Assembly: GCA_016716135.1 (NCBI GenBank)
Contig: JADJWX010000017.1
Coordinates: 87,651 to 151,650 of the forward strand
Source of the DNA: Lewinellaceae bacterium
Lineage (GTDB): Bacteria > Bacteroidota > Bacteroidia > Chitinophagales > Saprospiraceae
Reading direction: 5' to 3'
Length of the DNA: 64,000 nt
Both the position numbers and the translations under genes were made by a program. Within the stretch, counting starts at the first letter, position 1. The number at the start of each line of letters is the position of its first letter. Positions 45,301-56,900 of this stretch are shown here, piece by piece. The notes below the pieces were generated by a model. That model did not search any database. It had not been told where the DNA came from and saw only the letters and a program-made list of their open reading frames with translations.

Positions 45301-48300
45301 CGCAGCAGTAGAATTTGATCGAGTCACCTTCAGTGATCGCACGCTCAAATTCGCTCGGGAACGTCGGGAACGGACTGGCGCAATCCGGGAAGCCGCGGAT
45401 CGGGTTCAGACCCGTGATGCAGTCGCTGTACGGAGCCATACGGCGGATCGAGAAACGAACATCACCACAGTTGTCATATGAGCCATCGTCGAACGTCGTG
45501 GCCTTAACCCAGGTCACACCTGCAAAATTGCAGGCATCCAGTGCCGGCGGTACATCCAGGAAGCCCGCAGGGCCGTAGCAGTCAAACGGATCGTCTACTC
45601 CAATTCCAACTACTGTGTACTCGTCACATGCAGCAACCGGCGGCGTGTAGTCGCGTACAATCACGCGGAAGGTACACGTCGAGGTGTTGCCACAGTCATC
45701 TTCAAGGGTGTATGAAACCAGGTGCGTGCCGATCGGCAAGCAGGGCGTCGAGCCTACGTTGACCATCGTGTCCGGCTCCCACAGGTTGTTGCCCGGGAAG
45801 GAGCTCATCGAACCACCCACGTTGTACATATTCAGTACCTGGCCCGTTTGCGGGTCGGTTACCGTTACCATTGCCGTTACCGCTTTGATGCGCGAGCAGT
45901 TGTCCGTAGCAATAAAGTCCGGAAGGTCAACTGTGGAGCAGCAAGTGAACGGATCGGTGCTGACCGTGATGTTGGCCGGGCAGTCGAACGTCGGGCCTTC
46001 TTCATCCAGCACTTTAATCACCTGGTCATAGTGGTTTACACCACCGTCGCACCAGTCGATAATTTTCCATTCACGCACAATTTTAAACGTGCCGTCGCAT
46101 ACTTCAATCACACCGTCTTCATACGTCCAGCCGATAGAGCAGCCATCCGGTGAACCAAAGACGTGCGGATATCCTTGCAGGCCAATACTTTCAAGATAGT
46201 CGGGTGTAACCTGGGAATGAAACACCACCGCAGGAAAGTGCCGGCTCGTCAATGTCATCATAGCTCGGCGGCAAATCGACATTGGCGAATGTCGGACGCA
46301 AAATGTCGATCACCTGGATGCAGGTAGCGGTGTTGCCGCTGGCATCTGTGGCTGTCCATTTGCGGTTGATGATCTTCGTCAGGCCGGAAGCGCAGTCTTG
46401 CGTAACTTCCGTATCAACATAGCAAAGCGTCGCATCCGAGCAAGGCTCCAACACGGGATCACCGGCGCCGGCAACTACATTGTAGCAGCCACCACCGTAG
46501 CAAAGGTGTTTACATTCAATTCAAGGCCATTTGGCAAACAGGGCAGGCCGTCGCCCGGAAGGGCAAAGTGGATCACCACATTGGGTGTTCGCGGGGTGAG
46601 TGCAGATGTTGTAAACTCGTTCTGCGTCGCCAGACCCGGTGTCAGCGTTAATTGACCGACCGTGATCGGTGCAGCCGACGAGTTGCCGCCACTGTTATAT
46701 ACCAGGGAGGCGTTTACACCATGCAGGTAGATACCTTTTGTTTGACCTGCTCCAAGAATAAACGGTGCAGGCAGGGTAAAGAAAGAGAATTCAGAGTTTG
46801 GACCGGCTACCGTGACCGAAGCAGAACCGGAGGAGGTCCAGGCACCGGCATTGGCTTGGTTGCCATTGTATGTTGTTGCAGAAGTCGTATAGTAGGTATT
46901 TACGAGTTGTGGCGAGGAAACAGCTCCAAAAGTCGAGGTTCCGAAACGGACTTCATAGCCAAAAATCTGGATATCTTCCGGGCCATCGTTTCGAAGATCG
47001 AAAAAGAATCCACCCGGGAGCGTATTACCCGCTACCGTGATGGCGCCTCCGCCGTGCGGGAAAATCGCAGCCGGAAACTGAACCGGGTCGGCAGAAGAGA
47101 ACACCGGGCCTTCGCCCTGGCAAGGCACTGTGCTGGTGTTGCAATACAGGGAGTAAGGCTGGCAGTCTAATACTGGCGGCAGTTTGTCTTCGATTTTGAT
47201 GTTGCCCCAGCACTTGTTGCCGGTGTCCGGGTCGGTCACGCGCACCTGATAGGTTTTTCCAATATCAGCCGGGCCGACCACTGCCGGTACCCACGGACCG
47301 TTGCCAAACGGCAATGTTTTATCCAGTTCAACAATATAGTCGTCATAACAGCCATATGGGCCGCCTTCCAGTACTTGGTCGGCGCCGATAACAGCCTGGC
47401 AATTTTCGTCGACTGATACTTGTACCAGATCATTGCAAACCAACGATTGGATAGGATTGGCATATTCATTCACAGTAACCGTAAAGCAGCAAGAAGCCGT
47501 ATTGCCCGCAGCATCAGTGCCTACAAAGCAATTTGTTGTCGTTCCGATTGGGAACTCCGCACCAGATGGCAGCCCTGCAATTTGTACGGGAGTAGGATCA
47601 ACTGCCGTCTGATAGGTAACCGTACCGACAAATGCTCGTGAGGCAAAGGTGTTGCCAAAATTAGCCGCCCCGGCAAAACCGTTACTCAATACAGTCAGCG
47701 TACCATCTGTCGCCGTGAAACTGCCATTAGTGTAACGCATCGCAAAAGCAGCTTCTGTTTCAATATAAATCCCTTTAGATTCTCCAGGCTGTAAGACTAA
47801 GCCACCTACCGGAATGTCCGATTCCATTCCGGCAAAGTTGGTAGAATTTGTACCCTGAATTTGAGCCGTGCCCAGCAAAGTCCAAGCTGCTGGATTTGTC
47901 TGTACACCCACATTTGTAGTAGCAGTAGTAGTATACCAAACTTTTACATTCTGTGTAACAGCGGGTGTAAAGAAGCTTGCAAAACCCAGGATCAACATGG
48001 GCTGCGTGCCGTCGTTGCGAATATCAAAGGTGCAACCGTCAAAGCTATTAAAGAAACTCGTATTAGGGATCGGCGTAGGGTGATTTGTCAGTGATGTGGC
48101 TGCACCAAAGAATGGACAGTTATCTGTCATCGTCACATCATAGCTGAAAGTGGTTGCACAAGCACCGGGTGCCAAATTCAACGTAACATTGCCGGGCAAA
48201 TGATTGTCGGTTCAACGCCATCCGATATTGTTAACGTCTGCGTTGTTTCATCACAAGCAGAGAGGCGGTATAGAATTGTATGGTTTCCAGCATCTAACGA

Positions 48301-49071
48301 TGGAATGGTGAAGCTGGCGCCTGGTAATACATTGGCAAGAAAGTCATTATCGACATACACCTCAATTGGACTGGAACATGCCAACGAAGGCGCTGTAATC
48401 GAAATATTTGTAGCGCCACAAACAGCAGGATCAGTACCAGCTATCATAAGAGGGGGCAAACTGACGCCAGCAAAAGAGCAGCTGGGATCACCGAAACTGA
48501 GCGACCAGCTGACCATGGAACCAGCAAAACCGCCCAGATCATCCTTGGCAATCAGCTCCCAGTTGCCATTTTGGCCACCGGTAAAGCCTGCCAGGGTGGT
48601 TACTGTCGGTACGTTTGCCGTACCGCAAGCAATTGGGTTGAGCGTACCTTCCGGGCGGAAGATACCTGTGTAAGGAGGAGTCCCCTGAGTAATAGACTGG
48701 GCTGCATTGTCACAAAAAATGGTATTGGTATAGTTATCCAGGGAACCGCCGTTATCCGTTGATATCTCGATAATTTGTCCGTTTGGCGAGCGCAGGTACA
48801 AATCAAGGTCGCTGTTCCAGGTGTAAATAATATTGAGTGTAACACTCAATAGCTGTGTAGTCGCGCCTATGCCGGCCACGTTGCATTGAAAAATCGTACC
48901 GCCGGCATTTTGCGGAGCGACGGTACAGCCCCCAGTACCGGTTGAAGGAATCAAACTATTCCCCGCTGTATTTACGGCATTTCCGTTAAATGTTTGTGCG
49001 TTAGCCATTGAAATGGTTAACAGCAAACTCAATACCGGCAAGTACCAATGTAGAGTATTTCTTTTTTTCAT
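42315..49071 (-). CDS. giant HYR/dockerin/cohesin surface protein A (several frameshifts)
   Basis: A single T9SS cargo of about 2250 residues, read in pieces 49071-48178, 48199-46475, 46454-46191, 46282-43529 and 43481-42315. The signal peptide is MKKRNTLHWYLPVLSLLLTI then SMANAQ. Residues ~60-205 resemble a P-domain (proprotein-convertase type: SDLDLYLRSPNGQIIEIS, GNWELIAKDDLGGFAGSMVS). A long series of HYR-like modules follows (FDCPANITVSTDPFTCCSTV, EPTIICPGN, cysteine-rich). Near the end is a dockerin-like pair (STFDLVLINKHILGLEPL, ITTFDIVELRKLILGIYTEL), a cohesin-like domain (VKAGEEFTVTFKAAEKVQGY) and a T9SS type A domain (LYQNTPNPFINKTQIGFYLP ... RKMIQSK). Several junctions heal by restoring one base, and copy B reads through at the same places. 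It should be surface-displayed or released; adhesion is inferred. Confidence 0.82.
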
Positions 49072-49126
49072 GAGAGTAAATGTTTTAAATTTTCAGAACT
49101 ACTAAAATTGCTGGACATGGAGTTGA

Positions 49127-49558
49127 TTAAACAGTAAGTAGCCCTAAGGCATTGGCGTACAATTGATTTAAATCAATTTGACCAGACGGGGAGTCATCTT
49201 TCTCGCCGTTCTCATTTCCAACATTGAACAAGTTGGCGTTTGTTGCCTCTTGCGTGGACGCACCTCCTTCAATGTCAGTATAAATCAACCGGAAATAAAT
49301 CAGTTGATTCAGCGCATTGATGTATGCTGGTGTCCCCGGAGTTAGGGTTGGCAACGTGTTCGATAAATTCATAATCTGAGTTTCCAGCACAGTCATTGCT
49401 TCCGCTTCTGAAATCCAGGTCATGTTTTGGCTCTGGTTCATCAACGTAATGTCTGTACTTTGGGCCTGGGCCTTCGTTGCCGAAAAAGCCAATGCGCCAA
49501 AAAGGAAGAGCACTGCCGTGAGCAGTTTCAGGCCATGTTTTGCCATCGCATTCTTCAT
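49127..49558 (-). CDS. small secreted protein, cassette copy A
   Basis: A 143-residue exported protein with signal peptide MKNAMAKHGLKLLTAVLFLF then GALAFSATKAQAQ. The mature part is mostly helical: NMTWISEAEAMTVLETQIMN, a proline/threonine spacer, and YINALNQLIYFRLIYTDIEG. No known family was recognised. It has the same place, size, signal-peptide style and W(I/V)(S/T)(E/P)SEA-like opening as the protein at 57860-58282 (NWVTPSEAQSVLDQEVVTLD), so the two are cassette equivalents. It begins a two-gene unit with giant gene A, 55 bases downstream. A leader-hairpin unit lies 92 bases upstream. Possible roles are chaperone, inhibitor or co-secreted partner of the giant protein, all inferred from position. 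Confidence 0.78.
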   Translation of the reverse strand: MKNAMAKHGLKLLTAVLFLFGALAFSATKAQAQSTDITLMNQSQNMTWISEAEAMTVLETQIMNLSNTLPTLTPGTPAYINALNQLIYFRLIYTDIEGGASTQEATNANLFNVGNENGEKDDSPSGQIDLNQLYANALGLLTV

Positions 49559-49643
49559 GTTGAGTCAAAGTTTGGTGATGAATAAAAAATTAAATAACAT
49601 CTTAAAAATCAAATATTTAAACTGTAAATTTTTGAAGTGGCAC

Positions 49644-49734
49644 AAAAAAAATAGTGATTGCCGGCGCCATGCACCGACGATCACTATTAACAATAGCCAT
49701 ACGAAAGGCTGGAAAATATGTTTTTCCTTTTCAC
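49644..49734 (-). promoter_or_regulatory. leader peptide plus terminator-like hairpin, unit A
   Basis: On the minus strand a CTCGTGAAAAGG motif starts a 15-codon frame, VKRKNIFSSLSYGYC, from 49734 to the TAA at 49687. The stop codon overlaps a strong hairpin (49688-49650; arms AATAGTGAT/ATCACTATT plus a GC-rich inner stem). A T8 tract follows, as in an intrinsic terminator. The small secreted gene A starts 92 bases later. The same spacing occurs at 58371-58459 and, without a stop codon, at 50542-50625. Attenuation-type control is a reasonable inference. Confidence 0.55.
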
Positions 49735-49887
49735 GAGATTGATAGTTAAAATGGATTAAAAGAAAGTTCGAACAAGACAGAGCCAACAAAAATGGCTCCA
49801 AAAGTCACACTTTATTCAAGTAATGCAAAAAAAACGCTTTTGCTGGGAATATGCAAACAAAAATCCTTATCAACCGATAAACAGCAC

Positions 49888-50439
49888 TTATTCCCCCTCA
49901 AACAACACGACTTTTTTACCCCCGGCGCGCTTTAATTTCTCAACAGCCTGTTCCAGACCGCTCAAGGCTTCGTTTAATTCCGCTACTCCGCTTTGCAGTT
50001 CATACAGTTTCCCGCCAACATCCACACCGCCATCGTGTGCAGCAATTTTTTCCGATTTTCCGGCCAGCGCATCCTGCACTGCTTTGATTTCTTCCCGGAA
50101 GCCGTTCCCCCGCTCAAGCATGCCACCCAAGCGACCATCCAACTCTGCATAATCCACCGCATTCTTTTTAGATGCTTCAGGGATTACACTTACTGCTGCG
50201 ATAAGGTTGCCCAGTTTGGTGTGGTATTGTTCAATTTGTTGGTTCAGGGTATTGGCTTGTGTAGCATAATCCGGTGCAGTTGCTGCAGTAGCGGTCTCTT
50301 CTGTTGCATTTTTAGCAGCCGAATTTGCTTCCGTACCAGCATTTACTGGAGCCTGATCGTTCTGGCATGCCTGGAAATACAACAAGCCTGTAAGAATACA
50401 TAAAATCATGCATATACTCCGGCACTCTTGTTTATTCAT
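49888..50439 (-). CDS. coiled-coil lipoprotein, cassette copy A
   Basis: A 183-residue lipoprotein. The hydrophobic start ends in a lipobox (residues ~12-25, ILCILTGLLYFQAC), giving an acylated Cys25 and mature start CQNDQAPVNAG. An alanine/threonine-rich linker follows. The rest is a long heptad-rich helix (TQANTLNQQIEQYHTKLGNL, YELQSGVAELNEALSGLEQA, VEKLKRAGGKKVVLFEGE). The lipoprotein at 58630-59241 has the same layout and a related end (RVEKAVEKLKNAKGAPVEVY). It is the first gene of cassette A. The coiled coil suggests a periplasmic or surface scaffold acting with the giant protein; no family is recognised. Confidence 0.8.
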   Translation of the reverse strand: MNKQECRSICMILCILTGLLYFQACQNDQAPVNAGTEANSAAKNATEETATAATAPDYATQANTLNQQIEQYHTKLGNLIAAVSVIPEASKKNAVDYAELDGRLGGMLERGNGFREEIKAVQDALAGKSEKIAAHDGGVDVGGKLYELQSGVAELNEALSGLEQAVEKLKRAGGKKVVLFEGE

Positions 50440-50541
50440 TGTTGATTGTGTGTTTTTGAAATTGGACTTTACCGCGTATTAAATATCCCGGCAATTTTAG
50501 GTTTTCACACTGGAATTTGGCCATTGAAACAACATAAAGCA

Positions 50542-50625
50542 ACAGGCATTAAACGGCGTGCCCCCCCCTTTAATGCCTGTTCTTATATATTCCATGGCTA
50601 CCAAATGGATCAAATCCCTTTTCAT
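50542..50625 (-). promoter_or_regulatory. leader-hairpin unit C upstream of lipoprotein A
   Basis: On the minus strand CTCATGAAAAGG starts the frame MKRDLIHLVAMEYIR (50625-50581). A hairpin begins right after codon 15 (arms ACAGGCATTAAA/TTTAATGCCTGT, 50580-50542). Unlike units A and B there is no stop codon before the hairpin and no strong T-run, so the frame runs on. The lipoprotein gene starts 103 bases downstream. The rest of the 50440-50974 gap contains only the terminator and hairpin listed separately. Confidence 0.45.
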
Positions 50626-50772
50626 GAGTATGAATACTTGTGACAGCCGGATTAAAAAAGGCAACATCGGCTGAAAGGGCAAATTTAAGCCAAAAAAACC
50701 AACTGCGCCAAGGCTGCTGATTGGGCAAACCCGCCTATGCCACTGCCTACGCCAAGGCTACGGCGGGAAAAT

Positions 50773-50806
50773 AAAAAAAGCCCCCCTCCAGCATTTGGAG
50801 AGAGGC
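50773..50806 (-). terminator. rho-independent terminator of giant gene B
   Basis: Same sequence as 42139-42172: stem GCCTCTCTCCA/TGGAGGGGGGC followed by T7 on the minus strand. The flanking GATTTTAA/TTAAAATC repeat is also shared. Confidence 0.8.
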
Positions 50807-50955
50807 CATCCCAAAAACCGATTTTAAAGTATGTTAAAATCGATTCCTGGTTATTCCTTCTTCGGCAAGGCTCGGTTTGCCGGTTTTTGTTGCACTTTTC
50901 TTGGTTTGACGGTTAGCAGGCTTGTAATCCTGCTAACCGTCTCCCATCTATTCAG

Positions 50956-50974
50956 TGCGAACCAGAGGTTCGCA
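50956..50974 (-). repeat. stop-abutting GCGAAC/GTTCGC hairpin after giant gene B
   Basis: On the minus strand TGCGAAC-CTCTG-GTTCGCA follows the TAA stop of giant gene B with no gap. Giant gene A lacks it at the matching place, so it was gained or lost since the duplication. Confidence 0.75.
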
Positions 50975-53900
50975 TTACTTCGACTGAATCATCTTACGCG
51001 TGGCGCTGTTGCTGGCAGTTTCCAACTGGTAGTACAGCACACCCGAGGTGTTCAGCACTGCGCGGTCGATTGTTACCGCGTTGTAGCCTTTGCTGTAGTC
51101 ACCGCGCTGCGTGAAGATCATCCGGCCCGACTCATCAAAGATCGACAGCGTTGCTTCGGCTGCCTCCGGCAGGTAGAAGCCAATCTGTGTCTTGTTGATG
51201 AACGGGTTCGGCGTGTTCTGGTACAACTCGAAGCCCAGACCAGCGATTGTCGATCCGTTCGCGCCGTTGAAGCGGAAGGCAACACTCAGGCGCTCGGCGC
51301 CGGCGTTGTACGCCTCGGCTTTCGTGATCCGGCTCGATACGCCCAGCATCTGGCTCAACTGGCCGTTGGCTTTGGCGCGGAACGTCAGCGCAAATTCTGC
51401 CTGGTTGGCGCCATCCCACGACGTGGTCAGCGCACCTTCTTTGGCAAACACACCGAAGTTGTCCAACTGCATGCTTGCGCCCGGAGCGATGTTCACCAAT
51501 TCCAGGTTGTTGTAGTTCATCGTGAACTGGTAGCCCTGTACTTTCTCGGCGGCTTTGAACGTCACCGTGAATTCCTCGCCGGCTTTCACCGCGCGGTCTT
51601 CAACGTCGAACAACAAAGTGCCGGCCGTACGGTCTTCCGTGCTCATCAGGCTGCTCGTTACGGCGTTGCCGTTCACGTCACCCGTCTTAACCGATACGAA
51701 GTCCTCGTCGTCCATGCTGGCTTGCATGTTCGCGATCTGCTTCGTTTCAGGGAAGATCGCAGCAAACGGATTGTTCTGGTTCGGGAACGTGTAGGTCTTG
51801 TCTACAAAGCGCCACGACGTGTTGTTCGGCAACTCCGTGTAGATACCAAGGATCAACTTACGCAACTCAACAATGTCGAACGTCGTGATCGAACGGCTGT
51901 TGTTAGCATCCGCTGCGATCATTTTGTACGGCGTGTTCAGCGGCTCAAGGCCAAGGATGTGCTTGTTGATCAGCACAAGGTCAAACGTCGATACGCCATT
52001 CAGCGGATCGTTGTCCTTCATCGGCGTGAGCGTAAAGTCACCGGCAAGCGGTACCGCATTCAGCATGAAGTCACCTGTCTGGTTCGTTACATCGAACAAG
52101 CTACCGCCCGGAAGTGCCGGGTGGCTGCCCGTCAGCGTCACTGTTGCATCTTCCAGGCCATTGGCGCCTTCTGTTTTCAGCGCACCGGCTACGTTGCCGA
52201 AGTTGGTGCCACAGATGCCCATGTTATCCTGAACGATCACGTAGGTCTCGCAGTAGTCGGCATTGCCGGCCAGATCGATCGACCACAATTCCACGAACTG
52301 CGTTCCCAGTTCGCTGCAATCAAACGTCACACTCTTCTGCGGCGTGCCGTCCGGGTTCAGCGGGAAGCCCGTGCCGGTACCCGACTTGCGGATCGCCGTA
52401 ACGAGTTTGTTCGACGGCGTGCAGTTATCTTCCGTGTACTGCAGGAAGTCCGTATCCCACAGCGCGATCATCTGCGTCGGCATGATGTTCACGCTCAGGC
52501 CGTTGATGCATACCACCGTCGGCTTCTTGCAATCTTTCACTACGAAAGTGTATTCGCAAATCTCTTCGTTGCCGCAACCGTCCGTGATCACCCACTTGAT
52601 CTTGTGTGTGCCGTACGGCAACTGCGGTACTACGTAGTTGTTCGGCTGTTGGATCGTGTTCCAGCGCACGCAGGCAGTCTTGTCGTTGCCGCTTACCGTG
52701 TTCTGGATCGTGAAGCCGTACTTCTGGTTCGACGGTACCGGACGCTCGTCGAAAGCGCTCGGCGTGCCGCCCGTGAAGTTCGGGTTCTGCGCGTTGCCGA
52801 ACTGAACATTGTTGTAACCCGGCGGGTTGCTGCTCGATACCACCGTCTTCCATCACGCCGTCGCCGTTCAAATCAAGGAACAGGATGTAGCGGATGTTCA
52901 CGTTCGAGCCCGGAGCACAGGTCCGTAGCGGTGATGCACAGGTCCGTCGGTGCTTCGCACAGGTCGTGGCTCATCGTTTGGCTGTCATACCAGTACGATT
53001 CGTTCCAGAACTGCGGGTCGTTCGCCGTCAGGTCGCAAATTTCTACCGGGCTGGCAGGGCACTGCACAACCGGCTTCTGACCGTCGATGATCTTGATGAT
53101 CTGCTTGTATTTGAAGCAGTTGTTATTCGCAATGCTCGGTACCGTAACCTGCTGGTTGGTAGCATAGTTCGTGTACGTACCACCGTGGTAGAACACCGAG
53201 TAGTTCAGTGTCTGCGGGTCCGTCGGGTTCACCCGTACGTTCGTCGGCTGCCACGGCTGCGGCGTGCCCAGCGGGGAGATCGTCGGACCTACCAGGTTCG
53301 CCGGGTTGTTCGTCGTCGCGTTCGGGTTCGGGTTCGGTACCTCCACACAAGGCTGGTTCGGGCTGTAGGTGCACCAGTTGATCACTGTCCACGTACGCTC
53401 GATCTTGTAGCAGGCATCCGGTACAACCGTGAAGATCTCGTCTTCGAACGATACACCCAGCAATTCACAGTCTTCGCCGTTAAACTCAGGCTCACCGTAG
53501 TTGCCCGTGCCGTCGCATACCGTCACGATCACGTCGTTCGGGAACTTCAGCCAGTAGTCTTGCTCGTAGTTTACAAAAATGCGCTGCGTGCACTGGCTCG
53601 ATTGCCACATGGCAGTCAAAGGCACGGAACGTACGCGTGATCGTACCTTTCGAGCACAGCGTGTCGAAGAAGTTGTAGTTCGCCGTGTGCGACAAACCGC
53701 ACTGACCCTGGTAAACCTGGGCAGTATCCAGGCAGCAGTTGTCATACCGCCGCTTTGCCGTATGCCCACAGGCTCGGGTCGAAGTTCTCGCAACTTACCG
53801 TTACGTTCGCCGGAGACTGCCACACCGGTTTGATCTTATCCTGTACGGATACCGTGATCATACACTCGTTCCGTACCGGTTCGCCGCTCGGGCCAATGAC

Positions 53901-56900
53901 GATATTGCCGTTGGCATCCAATTGATAAACCGTCAGGATCACCGTTTGCTCGGTACCTACCTCGCAGCAGTAGAATTTGATCGAGTCACCTTCGGTGATC
54001 GCACGCTCAAATTCGCTCGGGAACGTCGGGAACGGACTGGCGCAATCCGGGAAGCCGCGGATCGGGTTCAGACCCGTGATGCAGTCGCTGTACGGAGCCA
54101 TACGGCGGATCGAGAAGCGAACGTCGCCGCAATTGTCATACGAACCATCGTCGAACGTCGTGGCCTTAACCCAGGTCACACCTGCAAAATTGCAGGCATC
54201 CAGTGCCGGCGGTACATCCAGGAAGCCCGCAGGACCGTAGCAGTCAAACGGATCGTCTACACCAATACCAACTACCGTGAATTCATCACAAGCAGCAACC
54301 GGAGGCGTAAAGTCGCGTACAATTACGCGGAACGTACACGTTGTTGTATTGCCGCAATCATCTTCAAGCGTGTATTGCACCAGGTGGCTGCCGATCGGCA
54401 AGCAGGGCGTCGAGCCTACGTTGACCATCGTGTCCGGCTCCCACAGGTTGTTGCCCGGGAAGGAGCTCATCGAACCACCTACGTTGTACATATTCAGTAC
54501 CTGGCCCGTTTGCGGGTCGGAAACCGTTACCATAGCCGTTACGGCTTTGATGCGCGAGCAGTTGTCCGAAGCAATAAAGTCCGGAAGATCAACCGTAGCA
54601 CAGCAAGTGAACGGATCGGTGCTGACCGTGATGTTGGCCGGGCAGTCGAACGTCGGGCCATCATGGTCGGCTACTTTAATGATTTGGTTGTGCTCGATGT
54701 CATCACCGGAGCACCAGTCGATGATTGTCCATTTGCGGCGGATTTTATACGTACCGTCACAAACACCAATCACAGCATCTTCGTAGGTCCATCCAATGGA
54801 GCAGCCATCCGGATTACCAAAGGCATAGGGATAACCTTGCAGGCCGATTCCTTCAAGGTAGTTCGGCGTAATTTGATTCGGAGCAAGACCGCTGCAAGGC
54901 AGCGAAGGCTCATCTACATCGTCGTAGTTCGGCGGCAGGCTAACCCCACCCAAGGTAGGACGCCTTACTTCAATTACCTGAATACAAGTGGCAGTATTGC
55001 CGCTGGCATCCGTAGCCGTCCATTTGCGGTTGATGATCTTCGTCAGGCCGGAAGCACAATCTTGTGTAACTTCCGTATCAATATAGCAGAGTGATGCATC
55101 CGAGCACGGCTCAAGCACAGGATCACCGGCGCCGGCTGTAACAGTGTAACATCCAGCAGTACCTGTAGGAAATACATTAACATTATATTCCAGTCCGTTT
55201 GGATATGCTGGCCCGCCTGCGCTTGCAGTATTATATACGATGTAGCCATTCCAAACACGCGGATTAAACACGGGGGCATTCCATGGGAAGTTCAGTGCAG
55301 TTCCCAAGGTTAAAGTTACCGAACCGTCTGTAAAAAGTTGGTTACCACCGTTTCCATTGGTATAGTTGTGACTGGCATTAGGCGCAATCAAGCCTACACC
55401 CGTTATGCCAGGAGGGAGCACAATTGGACCTGTTGTAATCGGGGCAGGAGTCCAAACACCAACTCCAAAAGCGCCCGTTGTGGCATCTGCCATACCGGAC
55501 TGCGTCCAGGCAGCTTGGTTTGTTTCAAAACCTACATGAGTACCTGCTTTAGTCCAAATTTGAACCATAGAATTTGCAGTGAGGCTCAAGCCAATCGAGG
55601 TAAGTTCAATGTCCCCTCCCGAAATATTGTCGATATCAAAAAACACCAATCCACCAGGGTTACCAAGGTTACCCCCTGTACTAATAGTAGACAATTGAGT
55701 AGATGGGCCCGGAGGAGCTCCACCAGTACTTGGAGCCGGATCTGCATTACAGGCAACAGAGCCCGGAGGACAATCCAGAACCGGAGGCAGCTTGTCTTCG
55801 ATTTTGATATTACCCCAACACTTATTGCCGGTAGCCGGATCAGTCACACGAATCTGATAGGTCTTACCGATATCGCTCGGACCAAAGACCGCCGGGAGCC
55901 ACGGACCGTTACCAAACGGCGCCGTCTTGTCGACCTCAACGATATAGTTGTCATAGCAGCCATACGGGCCGCCTTCCAGTACCTGGTCGGCGCCAATCGT
56001 AGCCGCGCAGTTTTCGTCCACCGATACTTGTACTAGATCATTACAAATCAGTGACTGAATAGCGTTTGGGTACTCGTTTACCGTAACGGAGAACGAGCAG
56101 GTTGCCGGGTTGCCGGCCAAGTCGTTGCACTGCCAAATATTGACTGTTGTACCAATCGGGAATTCCGCACCTGAAGGAAGACCCGTTAATTGGAAGGGAT
56201 CGGACATGCCCTGAATTGAGTAGTTTATCCCTCCACTGAAGGAACGAGGGTTAAACGTTCCGCCAAAAGGATAGGCCTTTCCGTTGCCTGCAGTAAGCCG
56301 CAAGTTGCCGTCGTCAACAGTGCTGGCCACGTTAGAATAGTTAACCGGGAAACCAGTGGTACTAGTAACGTAAATACCACGCGACTGGCCTGGCGCTAAG
56401 GGAACATTTAGAATATCAATAATGGTAAAATTATTTACGTTGGTAGACGTAACGGAAGCCGTACCGGCCAATGTCCATGCGCCTGCATTGGTCTGATTTC
56501 CGTTAAATGAAGCTGCTGTAGTTGTGTAATAAACCTCCATCGTCCAGGTACCCGGATCAAGGTTTGCATTTACAGACTGTAAGACCATTGGCAACGTGCT
56601 CAGGTTTGTTACATCAAACATGGCGCCCGCCTGGCCGTTCGCAGTTGAAAACGGTAAATTAACCGAACCCGGAATCAGGAATGGGCAGTTATCTGCACAG
56701 TCTACTGTATAGCTATAGGTAGTTGCACAAGCCCCAGGCGCTAGATTGATTGTAATATTATTGGGGCATGTAATCACCGGTGCTTCGTTATCAACAACCG
56801 TAACCGCCTGATTCGCCGTACCTGTAAGTGCTCCATTTGCGATCAGGAAAGTTTCCCAGGTAATCACATTGTTACCTTGGGGAAGGCCACTGATAGTAAC

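Noticed and set aside
50831..53080. A 749-codon plus-strand frame opposite giant gene B
   Set aside because: It is antisense to well-recognised dockerin, cohesin and T9SS coding sequence, and the equivalent frame opposite giant gene A is broken differently. It is arginine/valine-rich shadow translation.
42315..54657. Diversity-generating retroelement template/variable repeats, suggested by the near-identical segments
   Set aside because: Differences are not adenine-biased or focused on a C-type-lectin-like end, there is no reverse transcriptase in the window, and the identical stretch is kilobases long.
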